Shown here: piece after piece, positions 1 to 11,700 of the stretch
Layout: every line of letters begins with the position of its first letter
Numbering within the stretch: the first letter of the stretch is position 1
Origin: Pseudorasbora parva
Taxonomy: Eukaryota; Chordata; Actinopteri; Cypriniformes; Gobionidae
Direction of reading: 5' to 3'
Assembly: GCF_024679245.1 (NCBI RefSeq)
Contig: NC_090178.1
Span: forward strand, 3,253,353 to 3,317,352
Length of the DNA stretch: 64,000 nt
Translations under genes and position numbers: made by a program
Notes under the pieces: model-generated
The model's database searches: none
What the model saw: the letters and a program-made list of their open reading frames with translations, nothing else
What the model was told of the DNA's origin: nothing

Positions 1-439
1 CAATCATCACTGCATTTACTTTTCTATTATACGGAGGAAACTGAGTGACCAGAGCACCTCAGGCCTCAGGGCCTGTTCATGTCAAGCTCGAACTTTGCAT
101 CTCATTGCATTTTCCAGATATTTACATTTTCTTTTGTGGAGGGAACTGTGGAAGCTTGTTTCTGCCATAGAGGGGGAAAAAAAACAAAAGGGCAATTGTG
201 ATTTATTTCAAAATTTTGAGTTTATGTATTGCAATTCTTCACTTTTTTTTCTCAAAATTTGTGAGTATGAATTGTGGGACAAAACTGCTAGGGGAAAAAA
301 GTCAGAATTGTGAGATGAAAAGTTGCATTTATTCAATGGCTTCTGTAGGATGAGCAGAAAATAAAAATAATAATATTTCATCATGCACGTAATTGGTTTT
401 CAGGGTCTAGTAACACCAATTTCCAATTTGTTAGCTTTT

Positions 440-1047
440 AAAGGTCCTGTTCTTCGCGATTCTATCTTTCAAACTTTAGTTAGAGTGAAATGTTGCTGTT
501 AGAGCATAAATAATACTTGTAACATTATAAAGCTCAAAGTTCAATGCCAAGCGAGATATTTTATTGAACAGAAGTTCCCTTTCAAAGCCTACAGCGAACG
601 GCCGGTTTGGACTACACCGCTGCACTTCCTGCTGTGATGACATCACTAGAACCGTTTGTTGACTAAAGCTCCGCCCACAAGAACACGCAAAATAGGGGGC
701 GTGGTCTCGTTGCTCTCCCACGTGGAGAAGAGCGCGCATTCAGCGCTTGCATCGCCCCGTTATGGTAAGAGGCGGGACCTTTCCGGGCAAAGTGCGCTAA
801 GCTGCTGTCCAATCACAACACGGGAAGCACTGGCCCAATCAGAACTCGTTACGTGTTTCTGAAGGAGGGACTTCATAGAACAAGGAAATCATCAGGCCGT
901 TTTTAGGACAGAGGAAACAGCGCTGTACAGATAAGTCAACTGTGTGAAAAATACTGTGTTTTTTTACACGCGAAACATGAACTCATGTTATATTGCACAC
1001 TGTAAACACAATCAAAGCTTCAAAAACACGCGATGAACGGGACCTTT
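440..1047. mobile_element. Non-autonomous DNA transposon (MITE), 608 bp
   Basis: The ends are inverted: left AAAGGTCCTGTTCTTCGCG, and the right end read in reverse is AAAGGTCCCGTTCATCGCG, 17 of 19 matching. TTTAAA is present at both borders, but it is palindromic, so the duplication length cannot be fixed. There is no transposase frame. The interior (TTGGACTACA, then a GGTAAGAGGCGGGACC block, a CCAATCACAACAC block and GGACTTCATAGAAC) resembles 7172-7704 and 32321-32590, so these form one family. It interrupts the first unit of the flanking degenerate repeat, whose sister units lack it. Confidence 0.8.
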
Positions 1048-1395
1048 AAAAAAAAAATGACAATATTATTAATAGGCTAGGTTAAAAGGTTAATATAATA
1101 ACCCCATCATTGTAAATACTGCATAGCTGGAAAACAAAGTTTAGTGAATATTTATTAATTATATTTAAAAGGGAAAAAATGTGAGCAGGAAGTGTCAGTG
1201 GTTTTAAAACCTGGATTTTGTCATGCAAACGTAATTGTGACTTTTTCCTCAGAATTGCAAGAAAAAAAGTTGCAATAGCATTTTACTAACTTTTTAAGCT
1301 TCTTTAGGAAACTGAATGAGCAGAAAATAAAAATAATATTTCATCATGCATGCAAAAGTCATACCAATTTCCAATTTTTAACTTTAAAAAACTAA

Positions 1396-1434
<39 letters not shown>

Positions 1435-1448
1435 AATAATAATATTAT
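1396..1448. repeat. (ATT)n microsatellite
   Basis: About eleven ATT units, then AAT-type units in the opposite sense, in an A-rich stretch of the degenerate repeat. Confidence 0.9.
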
Positions 1449-2330
1449 TATAAATATTAAATATAATTTCTTGGAAGGTTAGGTAAAAATAAATTCATAC
1501 AGATGATGAAAAATTAAGACATATAGATTTATATATATATCAAATAGAAACAAAGAGAGTGAAAGTGATTTTAAAACCTGAATTTTGTCATACATGAGAC
1601 ACTTTTTTTCTCTGAATTGTAAGATGAAAACAGGCAATTACTAGAACTAGTCAGAATTGTGAGATAAACAGTTTCTAGTTTTTGTTTTCTGGAAAAAAGT
1701 TTCTGTATGAAACTGAATGAGCAGAAAACAAACAAAGAAAATAACCTATATAAACTTTTTATTTAAACTAAAAATAAGCATATTTATCATGCATGCAACA
1801 GGTTTTCAGGGCCTAGCCACACAAATAAAAAAACATTTAGCTTAAAAAAAACGACTAAACATTATTATTAAATATTATTTCTTGGGAGGCTAGGTCTTTT
1901 TTTTTTTTTATCAAACAGATGATGAATAAAATGTATATTTCATCATGGATGCAATTGGTTTCCAGGGCCTAGTCACACACCAATTTCCAATTTTTATCTT
2001 AAAAAACTTTTTGAGAGAAACTTTGTCATGCAAAACCTAAACAAAGAGTGCGACTCAGTACAAAACAAGCCCAAAATATCATACAGTGATGATGAGTTGT
2101 TTAAATTCAGCATTGTATGAATAGTTTTGGTGAATATGCTACAGTTTTTTGCAATGGACATGATTTGAACAGGCCTCGAATATCACAGCAATTTTTCCGC
2201 TGTTTTCAAAATAATAATAAATATCTAAAAATTGTAGATTTTTAATCAGCGTTGCCATACACAATGCGTATTAAAACACCACAAATGCGTGACATTTGAC
2301 CCAGCGTAAGGGATGGAACAAAAGCTCCCT

Positions 2331-2685
2331 ATTACACTGCAAAAAAATGCTTTTCTTCTATAATTAAAAAAAATTACATTAAGAAACATTTACTAGACAA
2401 GTAAAAATTATTGTCTTGTTTTGGGAAAAAATAACTCATTGCTTAAAATAAGATAAATAATCTGCAAGTGGGGTAAGCAGAATAATGTTGTTTTAAGATT
2501 ATTTTACTTACCCCATTGGCAGATTATTTCGCTTATTTAAAGCAAAAACTCTTTATTTTGCATTATTTTCCCCCAAAACACGACTAATACCTCTAGTAAA
2601 TACTTCTTGTTTTAAGAATTTTAGATGTTTGGACTAGAAACAAGTCAAAAATACTAAGTAAGAAAAGCATTTTTTTGCAGTGTAA
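2331..2685. mobile_element. Fold-back MITE with perfect 27-bp terminal inverted repeats
   Basis: The left end starts ATTACACTGCAAAAAAATGC and the right end is its exact reverse complement over 27 bases. Similarity between the arms continues inward, so most of the 355 bp is an imperfect palindrome centred near the paired GCTTACCCCAC/TTACCCCATT blocks around 2475-2515. It carries no coding sequence. ACACTGCAAAAAA ends are common in fish MITEs; the superfamily is not assigned. Flanking duplications are not clear. Confidence 0.85.
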
Positions 2686-2689
2686 TCAG

Positions 2690-3178
2690 TGTTTTTCAGA
2701 CCATTAGGGAAGCACATTTCATCCACAAAGGCCTGATATTAGATCCTCCACTCACCCCATCTGAGACAAACCCTCTCCTGCAGAAGGACTTCTCCATATA
2801 ACCCGAGAGCAGGAGGCAGAGATAGACAGCGAATCCCATTCCTCTGGGACTTCCAGAGCGACTGCAACACAGTATCAAACGCTGAACCCTCGGTGCGCTG
2901 TGCCAAGGGGCTGATGGGATATCTCCAGGGAGCCATTAGCGCTTCGATCTGCGGTAAAACGCTGGGGAACCAGCACAAGTCATGAGAGAGCAGAAAAACT
3001 CACAACACACTAACAACACCTGTCACCCCTGCGCCTAATGAGAGACACAATTAGCAATTAACAGTGCGATCTGTCAGCACTGATACCTGCCTCCCCACGC
3101 TCACCTCGGCCCAGCTGGGACAGGAACATCCCGAGCTCTTAATCAGCACACAAACACACCCTGAGAATCACTGAACAC
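2690..3178. other. Single-copy-looking DNA, no gene
   Basis: Mixed-composition sequence with no repeat unit or transposon end recognised. Short frames on the minus strand here (60 and 79 codons) overlap each other in different frames, match no family I know and show no splice or codon pattern. It may include unique genomic sequence next to the transposon cluster that begins at 3180. Confidence 0.5.
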
Positions 3179-3635
3179 TAAGGCTGCATTTACACTGCAG
3201 GTCTTGAGGCACATTTCCGATTTGGTGACTATATCTGATTTTTTTGACGAGCCGCTTACGTCATCCTTAAAAAGCGGCTCGTATCCGATATTTACATTTA
3301 CACTACACTGGCGAAACAGCCCAAGACGTTCTTAACCGGAAAAGGAAGTAAAACGACACGATATGCATTTGACTTAGACAAAATGATTATTCAACATTTC
3401 TCTCATAAGGCGGAGAAAAAGAGGAGAGCCCTCAAGAGCAAGAGGCATTTATTTGTCATTTGCATAGTTAACACTGGGGAAAACTGGGCTTAGACATACA
3501 GTGACAATAACAAGACATAAGACATAGACGTACATGGAAAGCACTGAGGTTCTTGAGTGACTACAGTACCCATAGACAGAAAGACATGGACAGAGCATAA
3601 TATGCCCATAAGTGCAAGTAACAGGTACAATAAAG

Positions 3636-4719
3636 CAGGGGTGGTAAGTAATCAAGGAAAAATACTTTGATACTTTACTTAAGTTTTATTTGCATCTACT
3701 TTTACTCTTACTCCACTGCAATATTAAAGGCAAAGTTTACTTTTTACTCCAATACATTTCCCCATGCCCGCTCCAAGTATTAAGTATTTATTACACTAGA
3801 TTTCCAAACCGGTGTGGTCGGTCATGGATGATCCAGTCGGGTATAGACTTGGAAAAGGTTTGCCACACTAACGTTAGCTCAGTGTTTGCCCAACTTTTTT
3901 ATTTTGCGGCACACTATTTACTATGAAAACATCAGTAACATTTTACAATACAGGTGCACTATTATAATTCATGCCTAACTAATGCACAGATAATCATGAG
4001 TTAATATTACTAATGAAGAACTAAACCATTTATTAATGATTATCAGCAACTAATGAACATTTATCATCATTAATAGATTAAGTAATATATGAATTGCTAT
4101 TGACATCATTAATTCCCTAATAACACATTACATGAACTAATAATGTAAATTCATGTATTCAAAGCCATGCATTCCGACTCTCAGTTGTGTTTAATTCATC
4201 ATTAATCATAACAATTGGCAAATTATAATATGACTTCACTTGTTGAGGCGCATGACTATTAACTAATTGTTACGTAATATGTCATTGTGGTTATGGCTTT
4301 TGAATTAATGTTGAATTGGTTAATAATATCTTGCTCCTCATCTGTTTTATGGAGCTAATGTTATGGAACATGTCTATTTTAAGTTTAACCCCTATACTGC
4401 GTTAAGGTGCTTCATTGTCTCTTATTAATTGCAAATCTAACAAATTCTTAATTGCAGTATCTAATCTTATCATTTGTTCAATTAAAGCACTGCATATCAG
4501 TCCCAAAAGATTTGATCTGCTTAATTATTGATATTTACAGTTAATTTGAGTATTTACTTTTTACTTTTTACTCGAGTACGTTTTAAATCTGATACTTTTG
4601 TACTTTTACTCAAGTGATGTTTGGATGGAGGACTTTCTACTTTTACTGGAGTATTTTTTTTTATTTAGGTATATATACTTTCACTCGAGTATAACTTTTG
4701 AGTACTTTTACCACCTCTG
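3636..4719. mobile_element. hAT-type non-autonomous element, 1084 bp, 8-bp TSD CAATAAAG
   Basis: The element begins CAGGGGTGGTAAGTAATC and ends in the complement of CAGAGGTGGTAAAAGTACTC. It is flanked by exact 8-bp copies of CAATAAAG (3628-3635 and 4720-4727). An 8-bp duplication with CAGRGGTGG ends is typical of hAT transposons. Both sub-terminal regions repeat TACTTTTACT-type words. The centre (about 3900-4560) is AT-rich with many TAAT words and no long frame. It interrupts the LINE 3' UTR, so it is younger than the LINE. Confidence 0.92.
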
Positions 4720-4903
4720 CAATAAAGTTAATCAGTGTTTAGAGTTATAGTGTACATAAGAAGTCCTGAGGTGATATTATGATTACTGGGGTAGAACGGT
4801 GTCTAAAATGTCTTTGTAGAGTGACGTAAAGCTACATGGAAGAAAATTAAAGTGGCAGTGCAGATGCAATAAATAAACTTAAGAGCAGCATACATTCAGA
4901 TGT

Positions 4904-5674
4904 TAGCCTGGATGCCAGCCGAACTCAGCCCCGCCCACAACATTTTTAGGTTGGGCGGTTCGGTCTGGCCTCGCTCCATAGAGGAGAAATTATCCCCGAA
5001 CAGAAACTGTTCGGACCAATGAAATCCTCAGGGCGGGCTTTAGACGATGACGGACAGATGATCAACAGTAACGTAATCATCACGTCATCAAAGGGGCTTG
5101 GGTTATATTTACTCGAATCCTAAACGGAGAGCTTGTTTGTATCTGCATCACCTTCACTATTTCTCTCAAAGATGATGATCATGTTGGGTAAGTACTCTGT
5201 GTATCAATAAATTCTTTTATTTTTTACAACACCGGCAAAGATCATTTATTCCAGCGCGTGTGCAGATAGGGTTGCCAAGTTTTTACAACAAAATCCGCCA
5301 ACTACTAGCCCTAAACAATAGCTTCTCGGGGGGTTCTCCAGGGGAAAAATGGAGTTTGTGGGGTAAAATGTGTGTTATTTTGGCAAGGTTGCCTGCTAAA
5401 ATTCACACTCATGGGTCTATATATCACGTAATAGTCGCTTCAACCCTTGGACATAGAAAACATCCGCGGAAAAAAACGCGGCAAACTTGGCAACACAGTA
5501 GTTGAGCTCTGTCTGTTGACATTTGACAATGCGTCGCTTCGTTGCTCTGATTGGTTGTAGCTCTGTCCAATTGAGGTCTTTCCTGGTTCGGTTGAAACGG
5601 CCCATAATCACAGCCCAATGGAGCAGTTTCAGACTCATATTCTGACTAGAATTGAGTATGACCACGTCAGGCTA
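4904..5674. mobile_element. DNA transposon with TAGCCTG ends and 9-bp TSD TTCAGATGT
   Basis: The ends are TAGCCTGGATGCC on the left and ...CAGGCTA on the right. Exact 9-bp direct repeats TTCAGATGT flank it at 4895-4903 and 5675-5683. The inverted repeat is short (7 bases) and the 771-bp interior has no transposase. A 9-bp duplication is usual for Mutator-like elements, but the short ends do not prove that class. The interior contains AGGGTTGCCAAGTTTTTACA, close to a stretch at 6498-6520. It interrupts the LINE 3' UTR. Confidence 0.8.
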
Positions 5675-5811
5675 TTCAGATGTATTTCTGAGTAGAGCAA
5701 TGTCCAAAAGTCACTGTAGAGTGTCACAGAGTAACATGAAGGAATATTACAAAAAAAGTGGCAGTGCAAGTACAATGAATGTAGACATAAGAGCAGCATG
5801 TATTCCGGTTT

Positions 5812-6480
5812 TTAGATGGAGGACAGCTGATTGTTAAGTAGTCTGATGGCTTGAAGATAGAAGCTGTTGTTAAGTCTGGTTGTCCGTGAACGGATGGATC
5901 GGAAACGTCTACCAGATGGCAGTATGGCAAACAGGTGATGAGCAGGGTGAGTGCAGTCCTTGATGATGCTGCGAGCTTTTCTCAAGCAGCGAGTTTGATA
6001 GATTTCCTGTAAGGCTGGGAGTTTATGTCCAATAATGAGCTCTGCTGTTCTCACCACTCACTGAAGAGCTTTGCGGTCCAAAGAAGAGCAGTTGCCGTGC
6101 CATACAGTGATGCAGCTGGTCAGAGTGCTCTCTATAGTGCAGTGGTAGAAGTTTGACATGATGTTAGAGGAGATGCCAAACCTCTTCAGTCTCCGCAGAA
6201 AGTAGAGATGCTGACGGGCTGTTCTCACTATGGTCTCTGAGTGTAGGCTCCAGGAAAGATCCTCATAGATGTGAATGCCAAGGAACTTGTAGCTCTTAAC
6301 TGTCTCTACTATCTCTCCGTTGATATGAAGGGGAACATGACCCTCTCTCTGTGACTTCCTGTAATCCACAATCATCTCCTTAGTCTTGCTGATGTTTAGA
6401 GAGAGATTGTTATCAGCACACCATGTAGTGAGTGCATTAACCTCATCTCTGTAGGATCTCATCGCCATTAGTGATGAGTC
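5812..6480 (-). pseudogene. Reverse-transcriptase C-terminal fragment of the LINE
   Basis: Translating leftwards from 6480 gives DSSLMAMRSYRDEV, then a region with LSLNISKTKEMIVDYRK and YKFLGIHIYEDLSW, typical of the RT end in CR1/L2/Jockey-type LINEs, then a basic C-terminal domain with LYFLRRLKRFG and ILPSGRRFRSIRSRT. The 5' truncation falls at the catalytic motif: only its final aspartate codon (6478-6480) remains, so the fragment cannot be active. One in-frame TGA lies at 6058-6060, most simply a CGA arginine codon mutated at a CpG. The frame is otherwise open to 5812. Confidence 0.85.
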
Positions 6481-6998
6481 CTAGAAGCCCTCGACAGGGT
6501 TGCCAGGTTTTCACAACAAAACCCACCCAATTGCAACTCAAAACTGTGTTAAAGTAGCCCAATTCTGCAGGAAAGCCGTGGGCTTGGACACAATGGCCCT
6601 TGATCGCTGTTCGTGTCCACCTAAGTTGACGTCATTCGCCTCCGTCCCTTTTTCGTCCCATTCGAGACCGTCGACTCGCATTTACTGGGAAAATCTGATT
6701 GGACCTCTTATGTAAAAATGATTTATTATTAAATGCACGTATCCAATTCAAACCGGATTTACTCCCACATATGAGTGAGGCCTGAATCCGATCTGAGGAT
6801 ATCATAATCCATGCATTTTTTTCCTGCTTACACATTCACACGTCATATCCGATCCGCCACTTGAGGAAAAATCGGCATTGGGTCACTTGAGCCATGCAGT
6901 GGTTAAATGAGGCCTAAAGGTGCTTACAGATCACGATATACCACGAGCTTCAGCTACTTCGATTTTAATTAAAGGCTTACCTTATGAGACTACATAAG

Positions 6999-6999
<1 letters not shown>

Positions 7000-7062
<63 letters not shown>
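7000..7062. repeat. (AT)n microsatellite
   Basis: About 31 uninterrupted AT dinucleotides just right of the outer transposon end. Confidence 0.97.
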
Positions 7063-7069
<7 letters not shown>

Positions 7070-7171
7070 AGTTAATCATTAAAAAAAAAGAAGATTATTT
7101 TAGGGTTTACAAACCTTTTTAAATTGTATGGGAGCGGAAAGTTAAGAAAAGGCAGCCAACAACTTTAATAT

Positions 7172-7704
7172 TTAAAGGGGTGGTGTCATGCAATTTGACT
7201 TTTTTAACTGTAGTTAGTGTGTAATGTCGCTGCTTGAGCATAAACAGTATCTGCAAAGTTACAGCGCTGAAAGTTCAATGCAAACAGAGATATTGTCTTT
7301 TAAAGTTACGGCAGTTTATTGCCTACAAAAATGGCCGGTTTGGACTACAACGAGCTTCTTCCTGGTTGGTGACATCATAAACCCTTGCTAGTCTCCGCAG
7401 ATGTGACTTCTGCCCGTAATGGGAAGGGGCGTGGCTTCTGGACAACCTGTGCTTGGCACTTCAGCCAATCAAAATACAGGAGACTACATTTGGCCATCTA
7501 ACTAATCTAAGACCATTGTGTTTTTCAGAGGGATGGGCTTCATAGAAGCAGGAAGCAAACGAGCCGTTTAAAGCACAGTGGAGACAGCGGTGCGGAATAA
7601 AGGGAGAATAGAAGAAAAATACGGCATTTAAAAAAGAAGTATTAAGGCATGTTATATTGCACCCCATAAAAGCCTAGAAAAAAAATACGGAACCACCCTT
7701 TTAA
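7172..7704. mobile_element. MITE of the same family group as 440-1047
   Basis: The left end TTAAAGGGGTGGTGTCATGC pairs with a right end whose reverse reads TTAAAAGGGTGGTTCCGTAT. Inside, TGAGCATAAACAGTAT, GAAAGTTCAATGCAA, GGCCGGTTTGGACTACAA, GGCTTCATAGAAGCAGGAA and GTTATATTGCACCCC match blocks in the same order in 440-1047. The 533 bp have no transposase. Short frames inside it are not genes. Confidence 0.8.
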
Positions 7705-8200
7705 TCAAATGTAATTATTATTTTAATTTTATTTTTTAATTTAATATATTAATATATTAATAAGACTAAATAGAAAAAAAATTGACTGAACTTCAAATAT
7801 TTAATCATTAAAAATATTTATATAGTTATATAAACATATACTATTATTATTGTTATATAAATAACTATTTAAATTTTTTGTGATTGAATTGTTGAGAAAA
7901 ATAGGCCAACAACCTGAATAATATTTTTCGAATATTTTAATATTAATTAAGTATTATTTAATTAATATTTGTATTTAACATTACAGTGTTTTATATTGTG
8001 AGATTTCATACAGTTTATTTATTCAAAAACAATTTGGGGAGTGATTAGTTAAGAAGAAAGTATTGGGCCGCCCCTCCAGATCACTGAGTTCAGGTGTTCA
8101 ATCTCTTCATGGCCACAGGTGTATAAATCAAGCTCTAGGCCTGCAGATGCTTCTACACACATTATGTACACAACTTATCAGTAAAAGTTTATTTAAAAAT
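7705..8200. other. AT-rich non-coding DNA
   Basis: Mostly A/T runs with TATTAAT-type words. A short G/C-containing stretch near 8060-8150 is not recognised. No gene is seen. Confidence 0.6.
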
Positions 8201-8756
8201 GAACTAATCCTTTAAGTAGCATCAAAACAGGGCGAGGTTACTGTGAGCACGAACACAAACTTGTGACCACCATTTTTTAAAATAGCTGCTAACCGAGCTA
8301 ATAGCTGCTCGATTAAAATCTCTGTTTAAATAAATTACGGTGAGCTGCACGAAAGTGTTGGATTCGTTTTGATGCCGATGTAGGATTGTAAAGCCATGCG
8401 CATCAATAGTAACGTTGCTTTTGCCATTTTTGATGGATGGCTTGTCTGAGATGCATGGGTCGTATGCATACCCTAACCCTAGCTCTGAAGGAGCACCCAA
8501 TCAGTGTTATTTCATTGACGAATAATTTGTAAATTTTTGTCAACAACCTTTTTTCAAAAACAAAAACGAGACGATAACTAAATAAAAACTGTCGGATGAC
8601 AAAAACTATGGAAATCTACTGTCATTTTAGTCAACGAATACAAACGAGACAAAAAGTTAGGTAGGGACGATTACGGTAGCGATCCAGTTAACGGATGGCC
8701 TGTGGAAAAGATGTGCACATTTGAACTGTAACGTTCGGATCTAACCGCAGGGAAAC
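8201..8756. other. Non-coding DNA with a probable DNA-transposon fragment
   Basis: About 8500-8665 contains ATGACAAAAACTATGGAAAT, TCATTTTAGTCAACGAA and CAAAAACGAGAC, words seen in a fish DNA-element family, but no terminal repeat is found. The 92-codon minus frame at 8222-8500 matches nothing I recognise and has no supporting signal. Confidence 0.4.
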
Positions 8757-11700
8757 CTAATACACACTCTTAAAGTACTGATATGAACCTTTAAGATACT
8801 AATACACACTCTTAAAGTACTGATATGAACCTTTAAGGTACTAATACACACTCTTAAAGTACTGATATGAGCCTTTAAGGTACTAATACACACTCTTAAA
8901 GTACTGATATGAGCCTTTAAGGTACTAATACACACTCTTAAAGTACTGATATGAACCTTTAAGGTACTAATACACACTCTTAAAGTACTGATATGAACCT
9001 TTAAGGTACTAATACACACTCTTAAATTGCTTATATGAACCTTTAAGGTACTAATACACACTCTTAAAGTACTGATATGAACCTTTAAGATACTAATACA
9101 CACTCTTAAAGTACTGATATGAACCTTTAAGGTACTAATACACACTCTTAAAGTACTGATGTGAACCTTTAAGGCACTAATACACACTCTTAAAGTACTG
9201 ATATGAACCTTTAAGATACTAATACACACTCTTAAAGTACTGATATGAACCTTTAAGATACTAATACACACTCTTAAAGTACTGATATGAACCTTTAAGG
9301 TACTAATACACACTCTTAAAGTACTGATATGAGCCTTTAAGGTACTAATACACACTCTTAAAGTACTGATATGAACCTTTAAGGTACTAATACACACTCT
9401 TAAAGTACTGATATGAACCTTTAAGGTACTAATACACACTCTTAAATTGCTTATATGAACCTTTAAGGTACTAATACACACTCTTAAAGTACTGATATGA
9501 ACCTTTAAGATACTAATACACACTCTTAAAGTACTGATATGAACCTTTAAGGTACTAATACACACTCTTAAAGTACTGATGTGAACCTTTAAGGCACTAA
9601 TACACACTCTTAAAGTACTGATATGAACCTTTAAGATACTAATACACACTCTTAAAGTACTGATATGAACCTTTAAGATACTAATACACACTCTTAAAGT
9701 ACTGATATGAACCTTTAAGGTACTAATACACACTCTTAAAGTACTGATGTGAACCTTTAAGGCACTAATACACACTCTTAAAGTACTGATATGAACCTTT
9801 AAGATACTAATACACTCTTAAAGTACTGATATGAACCTTTAAGGTACTAATACGCACTCTTAAAGTACTGATATGAACCTTTAAGGTACTAATACACACT
9901 CTTAAAGTACTGATATGAACCTTTAAGATACTAATACACACTCTTAAAGTACTGATATGAACCTTTAAGGTACTAATACACACTCTTAAAGTACTGATAT
10001 GAACCTTTAAGATACTAATACACACTCTTAAAGTACTGATATGAACCTTTAAGGCACTAATACACACTCTTAAAGTACTGATATGAACCTTTAAGGTACT
10101 TATACACACTCTTAAAGTACTGATAAGAGCCTTTAAGGTACTAATACACACTCTTAAAGTACTGATATTAACCTTTAAGGCACTAATACACACTCTTAAA
10201 GTACTGATATGAGCCTTTAAGGTACTAATACACACTCTTAAAGTACTGATATGAACCTTTAAGGCACTAATACACACTCTTAAAGTACTGATATGAGCCT
10301 TTAAGGTACTAATACACACTCTTAAAGTACTGATATGAGCCTTTAAGGCACTAATACACACTCTTAAAGTACTGATATGAACCTTTAAGGTACTAATACA
10401 CACTCTTAAAGTACTGATATGAACCTTTAAGGTACTAACACACACTCTTAAAGTACTGATATGAACCTTTAAGGTACTAATACACACTCTTAAAGTACTG
10501 ATATGAACCTTTAAGGTACTAATACACACTCTTAAAGTACTGATATGAGCCTTTAAGATACTAATACACACTCTTAAAGTACTGATATGAACCTTTAAGG
10601 TACTAATACACACTCTTAAAGTACTGATATGAACCTTTAAGGTACTAATACACACTCTTAAATTACTTATATGAACCTTTAAGGTACTAATACACACTCT
10701 TAAAGTACTGATATGAACCTTTAAGATACTAATACACACTCTTAAAGTACTGATATGAACCTTTAAGGTACTAATACACACTCTTAAAGTACTGATGTGA
10801 ACCTTTAAGGCACTAATACACACTCTTAAAGTACTGATATGAACCTTTAAGATACTAATACACACTCTTAAAGTACTGATATGAACCTTTAAGGTACTAA
10901 TACACACTCTTAAAGTACTGATATGAACCTTTAAGGTACTAATACACACTCTTAAAGTACTGATATGAGCCTTTAAGGCACTAATACACACTCTTAAAGT
11001 ACTGATATGAACCTTTAAGATACTAATACACACTCTTAAAGTACTGATATGAACCTTTAAGGCACTAATACACACTCTTAAAGTACTGATATGAACCTTT
11101 AAGGTACTAATACACACTCTTAAAGTACTGATATGAACCTTTAAGGTACTAATACACACTCTTAAAGTACTGATATGAACCTTTAAGGCACTAATACACA
11201 CTCTTAAAGTACTGATATGAACCTTTAAGGTACTAATACACACTCTTAAAGTACTGATAAGAGCCTTTAAGGTACTAATACACACTCTTAAAGTACTGAT
11301 ATGAACCTTTAAGGTACTAATACACACTCTTAAAGTACTGATATTAACCTTTAAGGCACTAATACACACTCTTAAAGTACTGATATGAGCCTTTAAGGTA
11401 CTAATACACACTCTTAAAGTACTGATATGAACCTTTAAGGCACTAATACACACTCTTAAAGTACTGATATGAACCTTTAAGGTACTAACACACACTCTTA
11501 AGTACTGATATGAACCTTTAAGGTACTAACACACACTCTTAAAGTACTGATATGAACCTTTAAGGTACTAACACACACTCTTAAAGTACTGATATGAACC
11601 TTTAAGGCACTAATACACACTCTTAAAGTACTGATATGAACCTTTAAGGCACTAATACACACTCTTAAAGTACTGAAATGAACCTTTAAGGCACTAACAC

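Larger units (their letters stand above)
60..2030. repeat. Degenerate long-period tandem repeat, 3-4 units
   Basis: Similar blocks recur at about 305-440, 1181-1395, 1560-1880 and 1915-2030. Each carries GAGCAGAAAATAAAAAT or a variant, then a TTTCATCATGCATGCAA-like stretch, TTTTCAGGGCCTAG and CCAATTTCCAATTTTT, followed by A-rich DNA and GGCTAGGT. Spacing is irregular (about 350-550 bp after removing the insertion at 440-1047), so the units have diverged and lost pieces. Motifs such as AGAATTGTGAGAT also occur. No coding potential is visible. It is an old local duplication of unknown origin. Confidence 0.6.
3434..6485 (-). mobile_element. 5'-truncated non-LTR retrotransposon (CR1/L2/Jockey-type), broken by two insertions
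   Basis: Read on the minus strand it runs from the end of the reverse-transcriptase domain (6480) through a 3' UTR to about 3440. The 3' UTR continues either side of two later insertions, 3636-4719 and 4904-5674. It holds two related copies of a block ending in AAGAGCAGCA (about 4798-4890 and 5735-5805), so it is internally repetitive. AGCCCTC at 3427-3433 and 6486-6492 is a possible 7-bp target duplication. The 5' truncation is typical of LINE copies. The whole unit sits inside the DNA element 3180-6916. Confidence 0.75.
3180..6916. mobile_element. Outer DNA transposon (hAT-like MITE), interrupted by other elements
   Basis: The left end TAAGGCTGCATTTACACTGC and the right end read in reverse (TTTAGGCCTCATTTAACCAC, then CTGCATGGCTCAAG) are related inverted repeats. 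Both lead into a CCGATTT block, and further CGGAT-type words occur inside. GGCTGCATTTACACTGCAG-type ends are common in fish hAT-like elements. Without the inserted LINE (3434-6485) the element would be about 0.7 kb. No target duplication was found, and it contains no transposase of its own. Confidence 0.65.

Noticed and set aside
9807..11495. 562-codon minus-strand frame of a 14-residue repeat (also 344 codons at 8741-9775)
   Set aside because: It is the translation of the 42-bp minisatellite; no unique coding flank, start context or splice signal, and the frame breaks exactly where the repeat phase slips.
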